Assembly (NCBI RefSeq): GCF_030265065.1
Contig: NC_080400.1
Location: 52,189,001 to 52,253,000 of the forward strand
Length of the DNA: 64,000 bases
Source: Corythoichthys intestinalis
Taxonomy: Eukaryota > Chordata > Actinopteri > Syngnathiformes > Syngnathidae
Direction: 5' to 3'
In this document: positions 23,421-33,149 of the stretch, piece by piece
Layout: every line of letters starts with the position of its first letter
Position numbering within the stretch: position 1 is the first letter of the stretch
Notes under the pieces: generated by a model
The model's database searches: none
What the model was told of the DNA's origin: nothing
Seen by the model: only the letters and a program-made list of their open reading frames with translations
Made by a program: the position numbers and the translations under genes

Positions 23421-23825
23421 GACTAATTGAAAACAATGAGATTAAGTCTAAAAAAAATGATGGACAATATGGCGGCCGGATACAGCGACACGTCATTCTG
23501 TGGCGTTGGTGAGTAGGGTCTATAGTGGTCTTTGGTGACCGATTCGTTTAGCTACCGAGTGCATGGCCTGCAGCTATGGCAGCCCTCTTGTTTGTGGGAA
23601 TTGCCATTTATTATTGATGGTTAATTGCTTGTCCAATGCGGACATCTAGTGGTCATTTTTGGTATAACGCCTCGTTTATTTCGGCTGGAATTCATTCAAT
23701 GGCGTACCGCAAGCAACACGTCACTTCCGCTCTTTAATATTCATGGCATTAGCTACGGTTGCTATGCAAGGACAAGCCACCATTTGTTCCTAATAGGAAA
23801 TGAATGGAAATCGTGTACGAAGGAG

Positions 23826-23990
23826 ATGTTTACAGCGCTAAACCTACCAATTCTCTCCGAAAATGATGTGCCTGGTGCCAAATTGACTGGCATAGATGTG
23901 GAAGAACATAAAAATGTTCAGTTAAAGAGATGGCTTTAGCGTCGAAGGCTGAAAAAGACGAAAAAAAAAAACGAGCCGACCTAAGCATAG
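23826..23990 (+). pseudogene. SAP-like amino terminus of a YqaJ/SWIM-type repeat protein
   Basis: The frame contains SENDVPGAKLTGIDVEEHKN and VQLKRWL, then a stop at 23937-23939, followed in frame by RRRLKKTKKKK. PGAxLxG...LKRWLxCRG is the usual start of the SAP-like domain in SWIM/YqaJ-type repeat proteins. The stop falls where a Cys-Arg-Gly would be expected. It is probably a second fragment of the same repeat family as 23170-23420. Confidence 0.45.
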
Positions 23991-24444
23991 CTTTAGCTTT
24001 TTTTTAATCGACGCGACTGACAATGACATCCTCCGGTTTCAACAAGCTATCCTTTACCATCAGCCCTGTCTTTCTTATATATCCTCTGGTTGTCCTACGT
24101 CTCTTACCGTTCTTGGGGGTAATTTAGTTAGCTTTATGTAGCGGTCGCAAATGCTACTCAGTGACAGCCAACGAACACTTAAAATTTTTTCATTGATAAC
24201 ACATCTTAATCCTATAATTCATTTACACTTCCCCCTTACTAAAGTTGTTTATATATATATATATATGTATATATAACAGAAACGGTAACAGTGGCAGTCA
24301 GATACCATTGTAGTTTTTTCAGGTCATTCATTGTCAGACAGAAGCAGTACGGCACAACGTTACGCTAAAAAAAAAATAAAGTAAAAATATAAAAATGGCT
24401 TACCTCTTTGTCCTCTGAAAGACCATGCCAACCCAACATAATGT

Positions 24445-24630
24445 TTACTGCATATGAAACGTGAATGGATTCGCCGAGCTGGTGTTAAAGTCCGCGCAAG
24501 TTGATTCGGTTTTCACATTTTTTCCTCCCGAGTTTTTGGTTTCCGGGAACGTATGAAGAAAACATCCTTCATGGTCGTAATGCCTTGAGTCGTTTCTACA
24601 AGTTCCAAAAAAGCAATGCGTAATCGCCAT
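24445..24630 (-). pseudogene. THAP-like gene start
   Basis: The minus strand from 24630 gives MAITHCFFGTCRNDSRHYDH, a THAP-like opening (HCxxGxCxxDSR), then FLHTFPETK. The expected CRRWIxxCGRP part is lost (KNVKTESTCADFN). Such openings are common in THAP-like proteins of fish repeats. It faces the SAP-like fragment at 23826, giving a converging pair in the opposite order to the element at 22118-23525. Confidence 0.5.
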
Positions 24631-24642
24631 GTTCGTTAGCAT

Positions 24643-25582
24643 TTTTTACGTGGGGTCTATGCGAGGGCGGGTCTATAATGTCCCACTTCGGCTTTACTTC
24701 CGCTTTACGATGCGACGTCACGGTCTAAAAATAGCCTGCGTGCGGTACGCCATTCATTGTATTGTGAACTTAACATGTTTATTTCATTACAATAAGTTTA
24801 TTGATGGTTTTCTTAATATGTTTCTTTCAGATACACAAACCACACACTCACATTAATGTCCAGATGCAATCAAAGGCACAACGGATGCAAACAACTGTAA
24901 ATAAAGTTCATCAAACCTATATAAGTTGCTGCATCTTCTCTGACCGGAGGATTAGGTCAATTATATACAGCCGGCAAATTTGTCACAGAACCCCAAATCC
25001 TTACAAAGACGTTTGCTGCCATGTCAGGGTACAAGATGACAACCTATTTGTTTAGTTGGAAGGGACCCGCAGGTCAAATTCTAGAGTGGTTGTCAGGCTG
25101 AAAAAATGTTTTTGTGACTTTTAGGAGCTATTTTAGGGAAAAAAATAGTTATTTTGTGTAACGTGACATAACTACAGAAAATGGTGATTATCTCGGGAAC
25201 CACAAGGGCCACAGACCAAAACTTGGTATCAAATGAAAACTGACAGTTCTGGGATGTCTTTAGATTACAGCATATTATTACAGCATAGGAAAAAATGGAG
25301 CTTGAACATGTAAAAATCAATGTCCGCCTAAAGTGTACCACTTTTTAAAACGAATAGCAGCTTGAAAACATAAGATACAAACTCAAAACCTCTACCAATC
25401 AGTACTCCCATCTAGGGGAAAGATGTGTGCCAAGTGTCAGGCATGTATTGTGAAATGGGACAACACTGCACAGGTTTTTAGCATTTAATGACTAGGCGGA
25501 AATCTAGAATTCCATATATGCCTTTACCATTTGGTCCTATTTGACTTAATTCATATACCTGACTGTAAATCCAATCTAATTA
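24643..25582. other. Intergenic, no gene recognised
   Basis: GGGTCTATAATG near 24671 may be the worn right end of the preceding THAP-like element. Beyond it I see no open frame with family signals and no repeat ends. A short (TA)n run lies just before, near 24250-24270. Confidence 0.4.
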
Positions 25583-27211
25583 CAGTGCCTTGCAAAAGTA
25601 TTCGGCCCCCTTGAACCTTGCAACCTTTCGCCACATTTCAGGCTTCAAACATAAAGATATAAAATTTTAATTTTTTGTCAAGAATCAACAACAAGTGGGA
25701 CACAATCGTGAAGTGGAACAAAATTTATTGGATAATTTAAACTTTTTTAACAAATCAAAAACTGAAAAGTGGGGCGTGCAATATTATTCGGCCCCCTTGC
25801 GTTAATACTTTGTAGCGCCACCTTTTGCTCCAATTAAAGCTGCAAGTCGCTTGGGGTATGTTTCTATCAGTTTTGCACATCGAGAGACTGACATTCTTGC
25901 CCATTCTTCCTTGCAAAACAGCTCGAGCTCAGTGAGGTTGGATGGAGAGTGTTTGTGAACAGCAGTCTTCAGCTCTTTCTCAGATTCTCAAATGGATTCA
26001 GGTCTGGACTTTGACTTGGCCATTCTTACACCTGGATATGTTTATTTTTGAACCATTCCATTGTAGATTTGGCTTTATGTTTTGGATCATTGTCCTGTTG
26101 GAAGATAAATCTCCGTCCCAGTCTCAGGTCTTGTGCAGATACCAACAGGTTTTCTTCCAGAATGTTCCTGTATTTGGCTGCATCCATCTTCCCGTCAATT
26201 TTAACCATCTTCCCTGTCCCTGCTGAAGAAAAGCAGGCCCAAACCACGATGCTGCCACCACCATGTTTGACAGTGGGGATGGTGTGTTCAGGGTGATGAG
26301 CTGTGTTGCTTTTACGCCAAACATATCGTTTGGCATTGTGGCCAAAAAGTTCAATTTTGGTTTCATCTGACCAGAGCACCTTCTTCCACATGTTTGGTGT
26401 GTCTCTCAGGTGGCTTGTGGCAAACTTTAAACGAGACTTTTTATGGATGTCTTTGAGAAATGGCTTTCTTCTTGCCACTCTTCCATAAAGGCCAGATTTG
26501 TGCAGTGTACGAATGATTGTTGTCCTATGGACAGACTCTCCCACCTCAGCTGTAGATCTCTGCAGTTCATCCAGAGTGATCATGGGCCTCTTGGCTGCAT
26601 CTCTGATCAGTTTTCTCCTTGTTTGAGAAGAAAGTTTGGAAGGACGGCCGGGTCTTGGTAGATTTGCAGTGGTCTGATGCTCCTTCCATTTCAATATGAT
26701 GGCTTGAACAGTGCTCCATGAGATGTTTAAAGCTTGGGAAATCTTTTTGTATCCAAATCCGGCTTTAAACTTCTCCACAACAGTATCTCGGACCTGCCTG
26801 GTGTGTTCCTTGGTTTTCATAATGCTCTCTGCACTTTAAACAGAACCCTGAGACTATCACAGAGCAGGTGCATTTATACGGAGACTTGATTACACACATT
26901 TGGATTCTATTTATCATCATCGGTCATTTAGGACAACATTGGATCATTCTGAGACCCTCACTGAACTTCTGGAGTGAGTTTGCTGCACTGAAAGTAAAGG
27001 GGCTGAATAATATTGCACGCCCCACTTTTCAGTTTTTTATTTGTTAAAAAAGTTTAAATTATCCAATAAATGTTGTTCCACTTCACGATTGTGTCCCACT
27101 TGTTGTTGATTCTTGACAAAAAAATTAAATTTCATATCTTTATGTTTGAAGCCTGAAATGTGGCGAAAGGTTGCAAGATTCAAGGGGGCCGATTACTTTT
27201 GCAAGGCACTG
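25583..27211 (-). mobile_element. Nearly intact Tc1-like transposon
   Basis: TA flanks both sides (25581-25582 and 27212-27213). Inverted repeats of about 210 bp begin CAGTGCCTTGCAAAAGTATT and contain a second copy of the terminal motif (ATTATTCGGCCCC) near their inner ends, the IR/DR arrangement known from Tc1-like elements of fish. A transposase gene fills the centre. A sister copy lies at 51263-54064. Confidence 0.95.
26026..26820 (-). pseudogene. Tc1 transposase, stopped before the catalytic Glu
   Basis: From ATG 26820 the frame runs 264 residues: a paired-like DNA-binding region (FKAGFGYKKISQALNISWST), a GRP-type linker (PRPGRPSKLSS), a second helix-turn-helix, then WSDETKIELFG (first Asp) and IFQQDNDPKHKAKS (second Asp). 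It ends at HIQV with a TAA where the sister copy has TTA (Leu). The remaining LEWPSQSPDLNPxEN part, with the DD34E glutamate, continues in frame behind the stop but carries further changes. Intact relatives have about 340 residues. The enzyme is inactive as it stands; otherwise the frame is well kept, so the element is young. Confidence 0.92.
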
Positions 27212-27327
27212 TATATTGATTTGACATGATTATGATCTATAATTATGATATACTAGTATAAACAGTGTATCCAAAAAAGTGAGTACACCCCTCGCATTTC
27301 TGCAGATATTCAAGTATATCTTTTCAT

Positions 27328-28214
27328 TAGGGCTGTCAAAATTATCGCGTTAACGCGCGGTAATTAATTTTTTTAATTAATCACGTTAAAATATTTGACG
27401 CAATTAACGCACATGTCCCGCTCAGACAGCATTCTGCCTTTTTGTAAGTTTTACAAAAAGGCTTTTTATGCTGCAGCACAACAGCGAACTCTTGTGGTCG
27501 CTTTGCGACATGGTTTATTATTTTCTTCTTTTCTTGATTATGGCTGCACGACGTCTCGGGCTGATAATGTTGTGCTTATATGATCCTTGGACAAGATTTC
27601 TCCGTAAGTATGGTTGTTGTAAAGAATGTACATATTATGTTAGTAAGCGAAATGTTATATTTTTTGTATGAGACGCTTTTTGTTTATGTTTAGTGAACCT
27701 GTATAGCGTGCTAAGCTAACGTTGTTGCTAATGCAATGCTGTGTACTTTTTTGTTGTTTCACTACGGTCTAAAGAGGACAATGGTTTGAGGCTAATTTAT
27801 TAATAAATCAGATGAAAAAGGAAGAAGTCTGATTATTAAGGCGTCGTTCACTAGCTGTCTAGCTTTGGAAAAAGTAGATGCTTCGGAGTGAGGACAGCAT
27901 AGACAGATTTAAATGACAGTAGAGTGAAATGCCCACTACAGTCCTTATGTACCGTATGTTGAATGTACAGTGGGGAGAACAAGTATTTGATACAATGGAT
28001 TTTCCCATTGGCAGTGTATCAAATACTTATTCTCCCCACTGTATATATCCATCTTGTGTCTTATCTTTCCATTCCAACAATTTATTTTACAGAGTATATA
28101 TAATTTACAGAAAAATATGGCATATTTTATAGATGGTTTGAATTGCGATTAATTACGATTAATTTTTAAGGTGTAATTAACTCGATTAAAAATTTTAATC
28201 GTTTGACAGCCCTA
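27328..28214. mobile_element. Non-autonomous hAT, 887 bp
   Basis: Ends TAGGGCTGTCAAA and TTTGACAGCCCTA are perfect inverted repeats, flanked by the 8-bp duplication CTTTTCAT (27320-27327 and 28215-28222). Subterminal TTAATTAA/CGATTAA motifs repeat. No transposase frame is recognised. A small Tc1-type hairpin sits inside. Confidence 0.95.
27968..28041. mobile_element. 74-bp Tc1-type hairpin MITE
   Basis: CAGTGGGGAGAACAAGTATT at the left is mirrored by AATACTTATTCTCCCCACTG at the right, with TA on both sides and only a short loop. It is the two ends of a longer fish Tc1-type element with everything between deleted. Confidence 0.85.
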
Positions 28215-28310
28215 CTTTTCATTGAACAACACTGACAAAATGACACTGACACAATGAAAAGTAGTCTGTGTGCAGCTTATATATTACAGTTAATTTATTT
28301 TCCCCTCAAA

Positions 28311-28869
28311 ATAATATCTTTAATATCTAGCTATGATGTTTAGCTAGTCGGGAAATAGGTTTTCCTGCCTTTCCTGCCACTTTGTGGTGAGATCTGATTT
28401 GTTGTTGTAGACAGTTAGAAATGAGAGAGATGTTTTTGTTGTAGACAATTAGAAATTAGTGAATCTAATCAATGAATTCCTATGAAAACACTTTCTGTGA
28501 TCTCCACTGAACCTCTTTCTTCAGGCCTCAACACAGTTGTGGTAACAAAACTGTGCCCCTGTGGTGCAATACTCCTTTGCTATGCTTATTATTCAATTTA
28601 TCAAAGGTTATATTTGCACATAAGATTGATTATATCGGAAATATGTCCAAGAGTACAGTAGGGAATAAGAACAATAAGGAAATACTTAGGGACAAATTCC
28701 GCTTTTGGACACTTTTAAAGATATAGTTATAAAATGGAAAAAATCAAATTTTCCAAGCGGACAACCAGTCTAGATTACATCCCGAGGGGTCGAATATTAA
28801 TATTTTATAGGTTGTCAGCTTGTACCCTGAGATGGTCGCATTAGTGACAATGTCAGTTTTGGCCCCCTG
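28311..28869. other. Intergenic, nothing recognised
   Basis: AT-rich sequence with no convincing open frame, no inverted ends and no similarity to the array units. It ends at the LINE fragment that opens the inverted array block. Confidence 0.5.
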
Positions 28870-29482
28870 ACTACATTCAGCCACCCCAACACACACATAC
28901 ACCTACGCACCCACTCTCTTACGATCACGGGGCTTTTCAAAGAAATGTCAAATCTCTCAATCTGACTCCAAATTAAGGGATTTTTTCTTATTAAACAGCT
29001 TCAGAGACCTATACCCAAGAAGAAACTCATTCATCCAATGTTCAAAACAAAGATTTTGTGTGAAAGTATCTGCATTTGTGATGAAAAAAACAAAAAAACA
29101 AATCACATTGATCACATAAACAAATATTTATTTGTGCCAAACCTTTCAAACTTCATTGAATCCACTGTCCTCTTTGAAAGATCAATTTGTTTGGACTGAA
29201 ACCAGCTCCGCATGTCCCTCTAGAACAATTGCACTATATCAGACTGAAAAAACAAATGTTCAAGATTATCAATGTCATTTTCAAAAAACACAAAACAATT
29301 GTGCACAAAATTAAAGATTTAAGTTCCCGGGAGTTTATTACCTGTTTGTTACACGCATATAGGCTGATATTTGTTTCATCAGAAAATACATTTTCTGAAG
29401 TTAAGCATTTTAAATTCACTTCTGATGGCACTAATAGCCTATCAGCCCATAGAGAGCACCCATGAATAGACAATAATAGCAC
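28870..29482 (-). mobile_element. Inverted copy of the LINE 3' fragment
   Basis: Reverse complement of 2590-3204, with the same landmarks (the ACACACATACACCTACGCAC stretch and the EHLFFQSD-type frame on the minus strand). It belongs to the inverted duplicate of the array unit that carries copy 4. Confidence 0.85.
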
Positions 29483-29483
29483 T

Positions 29484-29613
29484 GGCGGCTTATAGTCAGG
29501 TGCGCCTTATAGTCCAGAAATTACGGTAATTTAAATCCTTTTCTGGGAGAAATTGAGCATTATCTGAAAGAATTGCAGGGGTGCCAATACTTTTGGCCAG
29601 CACTGTATATAGC
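29484..29613 (-). mobile_element. Remnants of the MITE and Tc1 ends next to copy 4
   Basis: 29526-29613 is the inverted left end of the Tc1 seen at 1118 and 9311. 29484-29525 is the first part of the MITE seen whole at 9390-10251, joined at the same TA site. The rest of both elements has been deleted. Confidence 0.85.
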
Positions 29614-31478
29614 AGTGGCTGTATTGTGAGATGGTGACCCGGCTGACGTCACATTCGCATTCTTCCTCAATCCAGGAAGTCACTCATTTTCATGGCACGG
29701 GATTCCAAAAATGGAATAAACAAATCAATCGCGTCCACACACATCCAAGTGGTCCATTTCATTCAGGAGCATAAAATATGATATAAACATGCTTTTTGCT
29801 GTCATAGGCACTTTAGGCCTTTTCTGTTACATACAAAACAATGTTAATAAAATAAATAAAGTATAACTTTAATTATATTATTATTATTTAATGATACGAC
29901 TATATAAGTTTATTGATATTGCCTTTTTCTCTTTAACATTAAAAAGAAAAAACATTAAGCAGAAGTGTACTTATAAAAATAAAAAAAATTATGAATAAAT
30001 GATACTATTTACAGTTGTTGCAGAGAGTTGGGGGACGCGAAACATTTACGTCTTCCGGGGGGAGGGCGTAACAGAAAATAATTGAGAAGCACTGGCCTAA
30101 GACAAGATGGAGGAAATTATGAACAGTTTACATTGAATGGCAGTATTAGCACACAATCTTCAAGCTTCCGCGGAGGTAAAAATGAAATTCCAGTAAAATC
30201 TCTCTTAAAATAACGGCTATTTATTTGGAATTATTTAGAGGCAGTTTACAGGTATATGGTTGCAGGTCTGTCTGTACGTCTAGGATGCTTTTTATTCTTA
30301 ACTGAGTTTGCAGGTTATAGGACACATTAAACGTGGAAACTTTTCAAGAATTTATTTTAGCTTTTAATAACAAATACATTTGATCGGAATCTGCGACGAC
30401 TTTTTATATCCACAGTATAATAATAAAATGCCAAACTTTTTATTTCTTACTCATGTTCGATCAAAAGACAGTTTATGTATAATCCAACACTTAACACATA
30501 AACCTTTCAAATCGCTAAATTTGAACAATTTGGAGATTTGGAAAAAAAAAAAAAAAAAGTCCCTCAAAAAAAAGATAATAAATACATCTAGCTGTTTTTT
30601 CAAAGATAGACACCCAGTTTTTTTGCTCATCAGTCATGTGAGTGAGTGTTGCCTGAGGTTTTCAATAAATTACTTATCAAACAAATGTTTAATAAAAGCA
30701 ATATAAAACAATTAAAAAATAACTACTGATTTGCTGCTGCGTGGGAGTCTGACCTCTAAGGGGCAGTATAGCGCACATATCATTAAAGTCAAGGTTTAAT
30801 TTTATTAATTTAACTTATTTTTCTAATATTAGGAGGAATATAAGCTTGAAGTAGTGTTGTATCACCTGTCTTTATAGTTTTCTACAGCGTTTGTTTGTAA
30901 ATATTCTTTATTTGAATTATTTAAATCAGGGTTAAAAACGCTTTTGTTTAGCACTGCATATCTATAACTGTCTATATATTTCAATCTACCTGCTTTCTAT
31001 TCCTCTTGTTTTTATCTCCATTGCTGATTTCAATTATTATTAGTAGTAGTAGTTTTTGTTTTATTTTTATTTTATTTATTTATTTTTATTCTGTGATTAA
31101 ATGCGATCTTTTGTCTTCGTTTCTACGTTGTGTTGATTTAAATGTGATTTTTATGATCTTCATGTGATGTAAAGCACTTTGAATTGCCTTGTGTTGAATT
31201 GTGCTATATAAATAAATTTTCCTTGCCTTGCCTTGCCTTGAAGGTGGACCCCTCCATAATTTCTACTGCTACCGAGTTTTATTTATTTATTTATTTTACA
31301 TTAACTTATGATCAGTCCAGATCAGTTTTCCATTAGGTGTTAAAATAAAGTTGATGTTTTACTTTACAAAATATGCTTTTTTTCCCCCAAGTGTAACCTT
31401 TCAGTTTTCTGTCAATTTCTACATTTATATATGTATAAAAAAAACACAACCGACATACTAGAAATAACATAGAACTTG
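29614..31478 (-). repeat. 3' flank of copy 4
   Basis: Inverted and similar to 7742-9310 and the other unit spacers. A LINE tail (30922-31243) interrupts it. Confidence 0.85.
30922..31243 (+). mobile_element. L2-like LINE 3' tail
   Basis: The sequence ends with TAAAGCACTTTGAATTGCCT, GCTATATAAATAAA and a (CTTGC)n run, the usual end of L2-type LINEs in fish. The start (30930-30960) still reads like the last ORF2 residues. The matching site in the copy 1 spacer (TTATTTGAAGGTGGAC, about 7990-8005 inverted) is empty, which fixes the borders. It is a strongly 5'-truncated insertion specific to copy 4. Confidence 0.8.
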
Positions 31479-31484
31479 TTTAAT
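31479..31484 (-). terminator. Poly(A) signal of copy 4
   Basis: ATTAAA on the minus strand, about 110 bases after the stop codon. The site is the same in copies 1 to 3. Confidence 0.6.
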
Positions 31485-31593
31485 AGATTCAAAAGTGAGA
31501 TAAAAATCAAAATGCCATTGCGGTAAAAAGATTTAACATAACAAACAATGTCAACAATTTGTTATCAAACATTCACAAATGAACAACATCAAA

Positions 31594-32448
31594 TTATTTT
31601 TCCATTTCAATGTCCTGGTGTTGCTCTTTTCGTTTGCGGTAGAGGAATACGGCAAGGACAACTGCGACAATGAAGAGTGTGGTGATAGTGACAACGATTG
31701 CAGCGACTGCAGTGGTTGTCAGCAATCGTGCACTGCTCACATTGTCGTCCTGGGGCAGCGAACAGTCCAGGTGAAGGTCACAGTGTTTGGTGCCCACCAT
31801 ACTTTCCACCGTGCAGCGATAGCTTCCACACTCCCGCTCGGTGATGTTGAAATGCAAGGTGGCTCCTGTGGGGTCGACAAAGGCCTGTGTAGGCATGACC
31901 TTATTTCCGCTGGTCTTGGACCAGATGTAATGCAAAGGTGGGGTGCCTTGCAGAGAGCTGCATTTCAGCGTCATACTGTTGTCTTCTTTGTCAACACTGC
32001 ACAGAGGCTGACTGGGTGCCTCCATGACCGTCAGGTCAAAGATCTTCTGGTCCAGTTCTGGTAACTTCTTCACCGTACAGCGATATTTCTTCATGTCTGA
32101 CAGACGTACATCTTTGATGGTGATAGATGCGTCTCCATTTTGGGGATCCGCTGATGTGAATTGGACCCTCCCCTCCATTGGTTTGTACAAATCAGAATAC
32201 AAGCGGCCGCCTGTAAACCAAATGATGGGTTGCTCCTCTCGGTCTGCAGACACGATACTCCACGAGACCTCCGTGTACTGGTTAGAGTCCAGGGTGTGAC
32301 TGTACGCACAAGGTAGCTGGACACTTGACCCCCTGGCGACGTAGTAGTGGTTCCTTTCCTTCTGGATTTCCAGAGGACATGTTGGACAAATGTTAAAAAA
32401 CACTCCCAGGAGGACAGAAGGCCAAAGGAGGTGCCACATCATCATCAT
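31594..32448 (-). CDS. CXADR-like Ig membrane protein, copy 4, intact
   Basis: A cell-surface type I membrane protein of the CTX/CXADR family, 284 residues, whose relatives act in cell-cell adhesion. Domains in order: a signal peptide (residues 1 to about 22, MMMMWHLLWPSVLLGVFFN); V domain about 27-141 with Cys47, Trp63 and Cys124; C2 domain about 145-229 with Cys163-Cys212 and an extra pair Cys150-Cys223 as in CXADR domain 2; N-glycosylation motif NIT at 201; a transmembrane helix about 247-269; and a 15-residue basic tail. GRVxFTSxDxxxGDASI closely follows CXADR. The tail is far shorter than in CXADR and lacks its PDZ-binding end. The chosen start is the first of four ATGs in exon 2, eight bases after the acceptor (exon begins 32456). 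The whole coding region sits in one exon, unlike typical Ig genes. It could be another CTX-family member; the CXADR-like call rests on the V-domain motif and the double C2 disulphide. Confidence 0.88.
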   Translation of the reverse strand: MMMMWHLLWPSVLLGVFFNICPTCPLEIQKERNHYYVARGSSVQLPCAYSHTLDSNQYTEVSWSIVSADREEQPIIWFTGGRLYSDLYKPMEGRVQFTSADPQNGDASITIKDVRLSDMKKYRCTVKKLPELDQKIFDLTVMEAPSQPLCSVDKEDNSMTLKCSSLQGTPPLHYIWSKTSGNKVMPTQAFVDPTGATLHFNITERECGSYRCTVESMVGTKHCDLHLDCSLPQDDNVSSARLLTTTAVAAIVVTITTLFIVAVVLAVFLYRKRKEQHQDIEMEK

Positions 32449-32498
32449 GTATACACCTGCAAGTAAAAAACAAAAACATACTGGAATCAGTGACATGT

Positions 32499-32500
32499 AT

Positions 32501-32531
<31 letters not shown>
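32499..32531. repeat. Poly-A/T run in the copy 4 intron
   Basis: About 33 T on the plus strand within the intron, just upstream of exon 2. Reading into it gives a false Lys-rich extension of the protein. Confidence 0.9.
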
Positions 32532-32936
32532 CAACTATCACTATAAAGCATAGACTTGAACAGAAATTACTTTTTCATTACAAGTGTTACAAAAAACAAA
32601 ACAATGGAAAACAGAATATCACTGACATCAGTTACATATATTTTGCCTCGTTACAAGTTTAAATGTTGTCAATCAGTCATGTTTACACTTTAAATAAAAA
32701 TATATAATTGAGGACAGCAATTTTTTTTTCAAGTGTAAAAAAAGATAATGGAAAACACATAAACACTGCCATCAATAACATGTTTTTTGCATGTTTACAA
32801 GTGTAAAAGTTATTAGTCAGCAATGCTTAGACTATCAAATGAAACAAAAAGATAACGGAACAATGCACTATTTAGCTCATGTGTAAAAACACCACAATTC
32901 TAAATCTTTCACACACAAAAAGGTTGGATTTCTTAC

Positions 32937-33008
32937 CTGCTTATGTTTAGGAAGGAAGATGCACACCAACAACAGCAACACTTGTCTGCTTCTTAGGCAT
33001 TTGGTGTA
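32937..33008 (-). other. Non-coding first exon of copy 4, with a uORF
   Basis: The exon ends AAGCAG before GTAAGA (donor at 32936). It contains a complete 17-codon upstream frame, MPKKQTSVAVVGVHLPS followed by TAA, conserved in copies 2 and 3 and altered in copy 1. The 480-bp intron leads to the acceptor TTGCAG at 32457. The 5' limit is inferred from the TATA box. Such a uORF could damp translation of the main frame. Confidence 0.55.
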
Positions 33009-33030
33009 AAAATTCATAACGAAAAAACAA

Positions 33031-33090
33031 CTTATATAGGAACGAGAAGATCAAAGCATCAAAGAACTCAAAGGGCTCCTCGTGATGTCA
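33031..33090 (-). promoter_or_regulatory. TATA and CRE-like promoter of copy 4
   Basis: TATATAAG on the minus strand at 33038-33031 is a better TATA box than in copies 1-3. The CRE is changed to TGACATCA (33090-33083), so the palindrome is lost only in the intact copy. Confidence 0.55.
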
Positions 33091-33149
33091 CTCTTTGTTG
33101 ACACGCCTCCGCCGCCATGTTTAGACGACGTGTGTACAGCCACTTCCGC

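Larger units (their letters stand above)
22118..23525. mobile_element. 1.4-kb element with inward-facing THAP and YqaJ-type gene starts
   Basis: The inverted ends CTATAGACCCTACTCAC are at 22118-22134 and, reversed, 23509-23525. A THAP frame starts 148 bp in from the left and points right. A different protein frame starts about 105 bp in from the right and points left. The element abuts the THAP foldback and shares its terminal CTATAG. Both genes are truncated and the middle is deleted, so it is non-autonomous. Confidence 0.7.
27263..28310. mobile_element. Tc1-type end fragment split by a hAT
   Basis: The end CAGTGTATCCAAAAAAGTGA with GTACACCCC, followed by TTTCTGCAGATATTCAAG, resembles a Tc1-type terminal repeat of fish. 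Behind the hAT insertion the same sequence resumes (AACAACACTGACAAAATGAC) to about 28310. No transposase is left. Confidence 0.6.

Noticed and set aside
31579-32064. 161-codon plus-strand frame over copy 4
   Set aside because: Antisense of the intact CXADR-like coding exon.
32449-32541. Lys-rich amino-terminal extension of copy 4
   Set aside because: It is translated poly-A intron sequence upstream of the acceptor at 32457.
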